From: Fertoeibacter niger | GTDB taxonomy: Bacteria; Pseudomonadota; Alphaproteobacteria; Rhodobacterales; Rhodobacteraceae | Assembly: GCF_009380135.2 (NCBI RefSeq) | Contig: NZ_WHUT02000017.1 | Coordinates: 1-64,000, forward strand | Direction: 5' to 3' | Length of the DNA stretch: 64,000 nt | Shown here: positions 57,918 to 64,000 of the stretch, piece after piece | Numbering within the stretch: position 1 is the first letter of the stretch | How the letters are laid out: every line of letters begins with the position of its first letter | The notes under the pieces: generated by a model | The model's input: the letters and a program-made list of their open reading frames with translations, nothing else | What the model was told of the DNA's origin: nothing | The model's database searches: none | Program-made: the position numbers and the translations under genes

Positions 57918-58612
57918 TGGTGCGCCGGTAGAAATATCTTGTAGTCTTCCCTTACGACTGTCAGCCCATCATCCATCGCGACCTGAAGCACTCTCTGGGT
58001 CGGCCGGTCCGACAACACGACGGCGAGCGTGCAGATACTGTCGAAGACAATCCGTTCGATGTTCTGAGGCGTGACACACACCACCTGTTCGCCGCCATCC
58101 AGTCCGGCGGAAATCCGGCGGCTGCCAGAATTCAGCAATACCTCAATGCGGTCTGGTGCGCCCTCGGGAACCAAGACCGGCAGCACCAAGGGTGACTGAT
58201 CCAAACAGGATGCGTCTACCGAACTGAAAGCTACGATCGCGATCTCACCTTCTCCGTAGGATCGAAGTATCTGGTCAAGGCTACTAGTGAATGGTTCGAT
58301 CAGGAGCCGCTTTCCCGAGGCCGTGGCTTCCACACCATAGTAGGTCCGCATCCAGTAAAGACCGTCGCGACTAATGCTGCGGACACAGACGCCCGCCAGT
58401 GATACAGGCCTCACCACCTGCACGTTGCTCGGGTCGAAAGCAAGGCCACGTGCCGTTCCCAGCCGAACGCTGACGAGCCGACTTCCAGCCACACGCGCTG
58501 TCGTGTCGAAGTGCTCGTTCACGGAGCCGCTCAGCGATGTTACAGCCACATCCTGTGCAACCACATCGCCGGGCATTGCGAACATCACGGACACGAAAAA
58601 GGCACGAAGCAT
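57914..58612 (-). CDS. Predicted secreted protein, first gene of protease operon
   Basis: A 232-residue protein with signal peptide MLRAFFVSVMFAMPGDVVAQ and a beta-rich mature part with Cys residues (VSLAGVCVRSISRDGLYWMRTYYGVEA, VDASCLDQSPLVLPVLVPEG, QVVCVTPQNIERIVFDSICTLAV). The start at 58612 is supported by AGGAGG 9 bases upstream; two earlier ATGs lack one. It leads an operon with the membrane and protease-like proteins. No family is recognised. Confidence 0.65.
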   Translation of the reverse strand: MLRAFFVSVMFAMPGDVVAQDVAVTSLSGSVNEHFDTTARVAGSRLVSVRLGTARGLAFDPSNVQVVRPVSLAGVCVRSISRDGLYWMRTYYGVEATASGKRLLIEPFTSSLDQILRSYGEGEIAIVAFSSVDASCLDQSPLVLPVLVPEGAPDRIEVLLNSGSRRISAGLDGGEQVVCVTPQNIERIVFDSICTLAVVLSDRPTQRVLQVAMDDGLTVVREDYKIFLPAHQ

Positions 58613-58926
58613 ATGACGAAGCCTCCTATGTGGATGCATCATTCATTCGGCATATTGATTCTGTCCATAGCCACAAAAACTCTGTGCGCCACAAACAAGC
58701 CTCGCCTTGGTCCCTCCAATCCTGAGCTCAGACTAACATCAATCGAGCTCGACGCCGCCGCGCATGCGAAAGTTTGACCTGCTCCCCAACTCCTGGGTTC
58801 CAGACTTCGGTAGCGGGGTCGCCCCAGTCAAGCGGTTTTGCGCATGTGGGGTTGGCCGCCGTAATGCGGTTTTGAACATCAGTTCTTTCTTGGTCGCCTT
58901 GCTGTCACTGCCGCCTTCATCTGAGA
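58613..58926. other. Tract upstream of the secreted-protein operon
   Basis: AT-richer than the genes on either side (about 58620-58760) and probably containing the operon promoter. The right part holds decayed sequence that runs into the integrase remnant. No gene is supported. Confidence 0.5.
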
Positions 58927-59201
58927 TCACCCCGGGTGCATGGTTCGGTCCGCGGCCGTGCTTGGTCGAAGCTGCGATCTGGGGCTTTCCTGTGTTGATG
59001 CCGACTGCATCGCCTGACTCATCATGGCCTGCAGTCTTGCCACGGCGGCCGCATGCTTCTGGTCAGCAACGCGACGATCTCCGCCAAGGGCCTCGGTGAG
59101 TTGTGTCTTGCCGTCGAAGCGTGAACGCAGCGCCGCAGGTATGGAAATCCTGGCCCGAACCGACCATCCTTGGCTTTCCAGTGACGCCGTCTCGCGGCCA
59201 T
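58927..59201 (-). pseudogene. Tyrosine integrase N-terminal remnant, frameshifted
   Basis: From ATG 59201 the frame reads MAARRRHWKAKDGRF, then a shift leads into ARISIPAALRSRFDGKTQLTEALGGDRRVADQKHAAAVARLQAMMSQAMQ and a stop at 58927. Together they match the N-terminal arm- and core-binding region of phage integrases of the 'HWKxKDGRYYARISVPA' type. The catalytic domain with its Arg-His-Arg-Tyr residues is missing. It lies 90 bp past the 3' end of tRNA-Thr, in the position of an island integrase. Confidence 0.7.
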
Positions 59202-59291
59202 GGCATACCCTGTTCTGGCACCAACTCTGGCACTTAGAATGGCACCAAGGTCATGAAAGCAAGGGGTTTCTTTGATATCAATGGGATAAGG

Positions 59292-59366
59292 TGGTGCTGT
59301 GAGAGAGGATTGAACTCTCGACCTCACCCTTACCAAGGGTGTGCTCTACCACTGAGCTACCACAGC
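59292..59366 (-). tRNA. tRNA-Thr(GGT)
   Basis: On the minus strand, acceptor GCTGTGG pairs with TCACAGC (one G-U pair). The D-arm is TAGCTCAGTGGTAGAGCA, the anticodon loop TTGGTAA carries GGT (59332-59334), the T-loop is GTTCAATCC, and A-CCA is encoded. Length is 75 nt. The integrase remnant lies directly downstream, so this gene is the likely attachment site of the island to the left. Confidence 0.96.
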
Positions 59367-59476
59367 GCCGGCGCCGGTGAAGGTGTCCCTTCGGGCGTGG
59401 CGGCTGATTAGACGCAATCGCGGGGCCGTGCAAGCGCAATCTGGACCCTTTTTCGCGGCTGGGCTACAGAGGGCGC

Positions 59477-59767
59477 ATGAGACGGAAACCGGGTGAACCT
59501 TTGGGGGGCGATGCGCCGGGCGCAAAACCGCCGGCGGGGCGGGATGCGGAGCTTTTGCGCCGCGAGGCCCGCTTGAAAGCCGCGTTGAAGGCCAATATGG
59601 CCCGGCGCAAGGCGCAAGCGCGGGCGCGGGCGAGTGCCGAGCGAACGGGCGGCGCTGATGCGACCGGCGCGGGCCCGGACGCCCATGATGCGGCTGACCG
59701 GGGCACCGGGGAAACTGCGCCCGGCGGGTCAGCTGACAGCGGGCCCGGCGAGGGCGCGGCCGACTGA
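59477..59767 (+). CDS. Small basic/Gly-rich hypothetical protein
   Basis: A 96-residue protein. The first half is highly charged (RRKPGEPLGG, then ELLRREARLKAALKANMARRKAQARARA, predicted helix); the second is Ala/Gly/Asp-rich and disordered. An AGAGGG site precedes the ATG. It lies 109 bp upstream of murA on the same strand. The pattern is common next to murA in this family of bacteria but has no known function. Confidence 0.6.
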   Translation: MRRKPGEPLGGDAPGAKPPAGRDAELLRREARLKAALKANMARRKAQARARASAERTGGADATGAGPDAHDAADRGTGETAPGGSADSGPGEGAAD

Positions 59768-59876
59768 GCGATGCGGGCCGCAGGGTGGCCCTGACTGAGC
59801 CGCGGCTTGCGCCAAGGTGTGATGGAACGGCGGAACGGCCCTCAACGGGCGGCAAAAGGCAAAGAGGCAAGGGCAG

Positions 59877-61145
59877 ATGGACCAGATACTTGTGCGCGGC
59901 AATGGCGAGTTGCGGGGCCAGATCCCGATTGCGGGGGCCAAGAACGCCTGCCTCACCCTGATGCCCGCGACCCTGCTGACCGACGAGCCGCTGACGCTGA
60001 CCAATGCGCCGCGCCTGTCGGACATCCGCACCATGACGCAGCTGCTGCAAAGTCTGGGGGCCGAGGTAGCCAGCCTGCAACAGGGGCAGGTGCTGGCCAT
60101 GTCCAGCCACCGCATCACCAACCACACGGCGGATTATGACATCGTGCGCAAGATGCGCGCCTCGATCCTGGTGCTTGGCCCGATGCTGGCGCGTGACGGG
60201 CATGCGGTGGTGTCGCTGCCCGGCGGCTGCGCCATTGGCGCGCGCCCGGTTGACCTGCATCTGAAGGCGCTTGAGGCGATGGGGGCGGAACTGGACCTGC
60301 GCGATGGCTATGTGCATGCCAAGGCTGTCGGCGGGCGGCTGCGCGGAGCGGTGGTCGATTTCCCCATCGTGTCTGTCGGGGCCACGGAAAATGCGCTGAT
60401 GGCGGCGACGCTGGCCAAGGGCACCACGGTGCTGAACAACGCCGCGCGCGAGCCCGAGATCGTCGATCTGGCGCGCTGCCTGCGCCGCATGGGTGCCCAG
60501 ATCGACGGCGAGGGCACCAGCACCATCACCATTCAGGGTGTGGACCGGCTGGGCGGGGCCACGCATCCGGTGGTGACGGACCGGATCGAGCTGGGCACCT
60601 ATATGCTGGCCCCGGCGATCTGCGGCGGCGAGGTGGAATTGCTGGGCGGGCGGATCGAACTGGTGGGCGCGTTCTGCGAGCGGCTGGATGCGGCGGGTGT
60701 GTCGGTGACGGAAACCGCCAATGGGCTGAAAGTGTCCCGCAAGAATGGCCGGGTGCGGGCGGTGGATGTGGTGACAGAGCCGTTCCCCGGCTTTCCCACC
60801 GACCTTCAGGCGCAGATGATGGCGCTTTTGTGCACGGCCGAAGGCACCTCTGTGCTGGAAGAGCGGATTTTCGAGAACCGTTTCATGCACGCCCCGGAAC
60901 TGGTCCGCATGGGCGCCAGGATCGAGGTGCATGGCGGGCATGCGACGGTCACGGGCGTCGACCATCTGCGCGGCGCGCCGGTGATGGCCACAGACCTGCG
61001 CGCCAGCGTGTCGCTGATCCTGGCAGGGCTGGCGGCCGAGGGTGAGACACTGGTCAGCCGCGTCTACCATCTGGACCGCGGCTATGAACGGGTCGAGGAA
61101 AAGCTGCGCGCCTGCGGGGCCCATATAGAACGGATCCCGGGCTGA
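59877..61145 (+). CDS. murA: UDP-N-acetylglucosamine 1-carboxyvinyltransferase
   Basis: MurA of 422 residues, catalysing the first committed step of peptidoglycan synthesis. The catalytic Cys118 lies in [16 protein letters not shown], Lys22 in IAGAKNACL binds substrate, and [19 protein letters not shown] and [26 protein letters not shown] are conserved. Cys118 predicts fosfomycin sensitivity. Its stop overlaps the start of the DUF2948 gene (TGATG). Confidence 0.97.
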   Translation: MDQILVRGNGELRGQIPIAGAKNACLTLMPATLLTDEPLTLTNAPRLSDIRTMTQLLQSLGAEVASLQQGQVLAMSSHRITNHTADYDIVRKMRASILVLGPMLARDGHAVVSLPGGCAIGARPVDLHLKALEAMGAELDLRDGYVHAKAVGGRLRGAVVDFPIVSVGATENALMAATLAKGTTVLNNAAREPEIVDLARCLRRMGAQIDGEGTSTITIQGVDRLGGATHPVVTDRIELGTYMLAPAICGGEVELLGGRIELVGAFCERLDAAGVSVTETANGLKVSRKNGRVRAVDVVTEPFPGFPTDLQAQMMALLCTAEGTSVLEERIFENRFMHAPELVRMGARIEVHGGHATVTGVDHLRGAPVMATDLRASVSLILAGLAAEGETLVSRVYHLDRGYERVEEKLRACGAHIERIPG

Positions 61146-61618
61146 TGGCCGACGCAACGTATCAGGACGGCGGCGAGGCGCCGCTGTATCTGGCCGCCCA
61201 ACAGGCCGACGACCTGCCCGTCATCTCGGCCCTGGTGCAGGATGCGGTGTTTCCGATTGGCGAGATGGCGTTCCGCAGGGGCAAGCGGCAGTTCGCATTG
61301 CTGATCAACCGATTCCGCTGGGAAGATCGCGCCGCCGCCGAACGCGGCGGGCGGGCCTATGAGCGGGTGCAGGCGGTGCTTGCCGTGGCCGAGGTGCTGG
61401 CGGTGCGCACGCAGGGCATTGATCGCGCGGACCGTGACACGGTGCTGTCGTTGCTGGCGCTGGACTGGCACCCGGGCGCCGATGGCGCCGGGCGGCTGAT
61501 GCTGGTGCTGGCCGGTGACGGGGCCATTGCGCTGGACGTCGAGGCGCTGGACGTGACGCTGAAGGACGTGACGCGGCCCTATGCCGCGCCCTCGGGCAAG
61601 GTGCCGGGGCACGACTGA
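61145..61618 (+). CDS. DUF2948 protein
   Basis: A 157-residue DUF2948 protein with the conserved LYLAAQQADDLPVISALVQDAVFPIGEMAFRRGKRQFALLINRFRWED segment and the ALDVEALDVTLKDVTRPYAAPSGKVPGHD end. It is conserved in alphaproteobacteria between murA and hisD; function is unknown. It is translationally coupled to murA by overlap of the stop and start codons. Confidence 0.9.
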   Translation: MADATYQDGGEAPLYLAAQQADDLPVISALVQDAVFPIGEMAFRRGKRQFALLINRFRWEDRAAAERGGRAYERVQAVLAVAEVLAVRTQGIDRADRDTVLSLLALDWHPGADGAGRLMLVLAGDGAIALDVEALDVTLKDVTRPYAAPSGKVPGHD

Positions 61619-61646
61619 TCGGGCGGCAGAGGTTGATTGCCGACCG

Positions 61647-61692
61647 CCGGGGGCTTTGCCCCCGGGCCCCCAGGATATTTTCAGACAGAAAA
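61647..61692 (+). repeat. Dispersed hairpin/GATATTT element, copy 3
   Basis: A perfect 8-bp hairpin CCGGGGGC-TTT-GCCCCCGG (61647-61665) is followed by a C-rich tract, the core GGATATTT (61673-61680) and GAAAATG. It shares layout and core with copies at 2002-2064 and 33209-33250. It lies 29 bp after the DUF2948 stop and about 100 bp before hisD. Confidence 0.5.
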
Positions 61693-61792
61693 TGCAGAAG
61701 GCGGCGCGGGCCGGCGTTCCGCCGCGGCCGCGTGACGCCTTGAGCCGCGCCGCGCCGCAGGCTAAGGCAGCCATGACCGAAGGAGAGCACCG

Positions 61793-63127
61793 ATGCCCCA
61801 GTTTCTGACCACCGCAGATGCCGGTTTCGAGGCCGCCTTTGCCGCCCTGCTGGGCATGAAGCGCGAGGATGCGCCCGATGTCGATGCCGCCGTGGCCGCG
61901 ATCATCGCCGATGTGCGCGACCGGGGCGATGCGGCGGTGATCGCGCTGACCGAACAGTTTGACCGGCTGGCGCTGACGCCCGCTACGCTGGCCTTTTCCG
62001 ACACCCAGATCGATGCCGAAATCGCCAAGGTTTCGGCCGAGGATCGCGCGGCGCTGGAACTGGCCGCCGACCGTATCCATGCCTATCACGCCCGCCAGAT
62101 GCCCGAAGACCAACAATGGACCGATGAGGCAGGCGCGACACTTGGCTGGCGCTGGGGACCGGTGACGGCCGCGGGGCTGTATGTTCCCGGGGGCTTGGCC
62201 AGCTATCCGTCATCGGTGCTGATGAACGCCATTCCGGCCAAGGTGGCGGGGGTGCAGCGGCTGGTGGTGGCCTGCCCCACACCGGGCGGCGTGGTGAACC
62301 CGTTGGTGCTGCTGGCCTCGCGGATTGCCGGAGTGGACACTGTCTACCGCATCGGCGGCGCGCAGGCGATTGCGGCGCTGGCCTATGGCACGGCGACGAT
62401 CCCCCCGGTGGACAAGATCACCGGGCCAGGCAATGCCTTTGTGGCCGCCGCCAAGCGCCGGGTTTTTGGCCGCGTGGGAATCGACATGATCGCCGGCCCG
62501 TCCGAGATCCTGGTGATTGCCGACCGTGACAATGACCCCGACTGGATCGCGCTGGATCTGCTGAGCCAGGCCGAACATGATGAATCGGCCCAGTCGATCC
62601 TGATGACCGATGATGCCGCCTTTGGGCTGGCCGTGGTCGCGGCGGTGGAAAAATGGCTGCAAACGCTGGAACGGCGGGCGATAGCCGGGGCCAGTTGGCG
62701 CGATTATGGCGCTGTGATTGTGGTGGACGACCTGGAACAGGCTGCCACCCTGTCAAACCGCATCGCCCCGGAACATCTGGAACTCTGCGTGTCCGACCCC
62801 GAGGCGTTGGCCAAACGCATCACCCACGCCGGGGCGATTTTCCTGGGAGCATGGACCCCGGAAGCGATTGGCGATTACGTCGGCGGGCCGAACCATGTGT
62901 TGCCCACCGCACGCTCGGCGCGGTTTTCCAGCGGGCTGTCGGTGATGGATTTTCTGAAACGCACGACGATCGCCAAAATGACCCCCGCCGCCCTGCGCGC
63001 CATTGGCCCGGGCGCGGAACGGCTGGCGGTTTCGGAAAGCCTTCAGGCGCATGGGTTGTCGGTCCGGGCGCGGCTTGATCGGTTGAACGAAAGCCAGCCT
63101 CCGGCTTCAATCACATGCACCGGATAG
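61793..63127 (+). CDS. hisD: Histidinol dehydrogenase
   Basis: HisD of 444 residues, a zinc enzyme that oxidises histidinol to histidine in two NAD-linked steps. The segments VPGGLASYPSSVLMNAIPAKVAGV, DKITGPGNAFVAAAKRRVFG, IDMIAGPSEILVIAD, LLSQAEHDESAQSIL and FSSGLSVMDFLKRTTI mark the active site. The usual C-terminus (RLDRLN) is followed by about a dozen extra residues, possibly read-in after loss of the original stop. The GGAG site precedes ATG 61793. Confidence 0.96.
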   Translation: MPQFLTTADAGFEAAFAALLGMKREDAPDVDAAVAAIIADVRDRGDAAVIALTEQFDRLALTPATLAFSDTQIDAEIAKVSAEDRAALELAADRIHAYHARQMPEDQQWTDEAGATLGWRWGPVTAAGLYVPGGLASYPSSVLMNAIPAKVAGVQRLVVACPTPGGVVNPLVLLASRIAGVDTVYRIGGAQAIAALAYGTATIPPVDKITGPGNAFVAAAKRRVFGRVGIDMIAGPSEILVIADRDNDPDWIALDLLSQAEHDESAQSILMTDDAAFGLAVVAAVEKWLQTLERRAIAGASWRDYGAVIVVDDLEQAATLSNRIAPEHLELCVSDPEALAKRITHAGAIFLGAWTPEAIGDYVGGPNHVLPTARSARFSSGLSVMDFLKRTTIAKMTPAALRAIGPGAERLAVSESLQAHGLSVRARLDRLNESQPPASITCTG

Positions 63128-63495
63128 CGGCGGCTGCGATCTTGACCGTTGAAATGGGGTTGCAGCGCGCCTGCGACAACGTGCCAAGACGCCCCGCCGT
63201 TGTCCCGGTATCCGAAGGCGTTCTGCCCGCACGCGGTGCCGGCGCAATATCACCTGGCCGTCGTCGCGCAGCAATCCGCGCGTCAGGCCCAGCCGGGTCG
63301 GCAACTGGCGCCTGAACATGTCGGCATCATCCCTCCATACGCCGGGCGGGGGGCCGCAAAGCTGTCCCCATCCCTGTCTTCGAAAGCGGTTTCTGCAGGG
63401 ATGGGCTGCCAGAAAAACAGGTCGTCAATGCCTGCACCTGCCACAGGATGCGGAGAACGCCGGTCGGCCGGGATGGTGAGCATGATCAGGCAAGG
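63128..63495. other. Region between hisD and tRNA-Leu, no supported gene
   Basis: Overlapping short frames exist on both strands but none has a convincing start or product. In many relatives hisD is followed by a UPF0262-type gene; it is absent here, which with the odd HisD tail hints at a deletion. Confidence 0.5.
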
Positions 63496-63579
63496 TGGTG
63501 CGGGCGACGGGACTTGAACCCGTACTCCAAAGGAAAGGGTGTTTAAGACCCCAGCGTCTACCGATTTCGCCACGCCCGC
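63496..63579 (-). tRNA. tRNA-Leu(TAA)
   Basis: On the minus strand, acceptor GCGGGCG pairs with CGCCCGC. The D-arm is TGGCGAAATCGGTAGACGC, the anticodon loop TCTTAAA carries TAA (63543-63545), a class II variable arm follows, the T-loop is GGTTCAAGTCC, and A-CCA is encoded. Length is 84 nt. Confidence 0.96.
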
Positions 63580-63898
63580 AAAGCCGTGACGTTGCTTTTA
63601 GACTGAGCCCGGGCACCACGACAATATGATCCGGGCAAAGTTTCCGGCCAATCGCAGGTCTGCCAGGAACAGCTGGGCGCAAGTGCTTGATCTGCCGTGA
63701 TTTCAGCGGCAGTCCCGCGGTTTGGGTCGGCCTTGGCCGCGGACAGGGCGTTGCCGCAGCGCCGCCGAAAACCAAGCGCCGCATGGCCAGCCTGCCGCGC
63801 CGCCACGTTGGCCCTGCATGGAGCGGCCGCTGCGGTGCAGCAATTGACTTGCCTGCACTGCTTCGCCACAAATGACCGGCAACTTCTCGGAGGACGAC
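63580..63898. other. Intergenic region before CoA-transferase gene
   Basis: No gene is supported. It is a divergent interval between tRNA-Leu and the CoA-transferase gene, and should hold the promoters of both. Confidence 0.5.
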
Positions 63899-64000
63899 AT
63901 GGGAAAACTTTACGCGGATGCGTTTTCGGCGCTGGACGGTGTCTTGTTTGACGGGATGGTGATTGCGGCGGGTGGTTTCGGGCTGTGCGGGATCCCGGAG
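63899..64000 (+). CDS. scoA: 3-oxoacid CoA-transferase subunit A (5' end only)
   Basis: The first 34 codons read MGKLYADAFSALDGVLFDGM, then VIAAGGFGLCGIPE, the N-terminus of the alpha subunit of succinyl-CoA:3-ketoacid (or acetoacetyl) CoA-transferases. GGAGG lies 6 bases before the ATG. The gene runs off the right edge; the beta-subunit gene would normally follow. Confidence 0.85.
   Translation, partial: MGKLYADAFSALDGVLFDGMVIAAGGFGLCGIPE

Noticed and set aside
63107-63319. Minus-strand 70-residue Arg-rich frame after hisD
   Set aside because: Overlaps the hisD end, is Arg-rich as expected of a wrong frame in GC-rich DNA, and lacks a ribosome-binding site.

Overview
This 64 kb window is GC-rich, densely coded alphaproteobacterial DNA, most likely from the Rhodobacteraceae/Paracoccaceae. 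The evidence is the ChpT phosphotransferase of the CtrA relay, an NDUFA12-type complex I accessory protein, the DUF2155, DUF2948 and DUF3553 small proteins, an OlsBA ornithine-lipid pair, and the gene-neighbour sets clpP-clpX, rplU-rpmA-obgE-proB-proA and murA-DUF2948-hisD. High GC creates long antisense open frames over most genes; these were ignored.

Layout. 0-11 kb: an amidohydrolase and an agmatinase-family enzyme, a bactofilin, then a pyrimidine/beta-alanine catabolic neighbourhood. It contains an omega-amino acid:pyruvate transaminase, RutR with a textbook RutR operator between them, and a preT-dedA-preA-luciferase-like oxidoreductase run. PreTA reduces uracil or thymine and the transaminase would consume the resulting beta-alanine; the two middle hydrolases of the pathway are not in the window. 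11-38 kb: mostly core genes, namely accBC, aat, clpPX, a photolyase-like protein with its domains in reversed order, a YnjBCD-type ABC transporter, a CAP-domain protein, an M32 carboxypeptidase, ctaA, SulP, trmJ, a ThiE/TenI-like protein, olsBA, chpT, proA/proB/obgE, two GNATs, rpmA and rplU.

39-59 kb is accessory. A decayed prophage tail-tip module sits beside tRNA-Ser(CGA). Next comes a decaying catabolic/detoxification cluster: LysR, MFS remnant, cyclophilin-like protein, cupin with a nonsense codon, Tat-exported alpha/beta hydrolase and truncated alcohol dehydrogenase. A compact three-gene operon follows, encoding an HNH-ATPase fusion, a separate HNH nuclease and a patatin-like phospholipase; it resembles Septu/PtuAB-type antiphage systems with an added lipase and is the best candidate for an undescribed system. 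After a LysR/quinone-reductase pair come a hexapeptide acyltransferase and a tightly overlapping operon of envelope proteins ending in a predicted secreted trypsin-like protease. The region ends at a broken tyrosine integrase next to tRNA-Thr(GGT), which marks an island boundary.

59-64 kb returns to core genes: murA, DUF2948, hisD, tRNA-Leu(TAA) and the start of a 3-oxoacid CoA-transferase subunit A gene that runs off the end. Scattered through the core regions are two families of small palindromic or hairpin-bearing intergenic elements, one of which overlaps the ribosome-binding region of aat.
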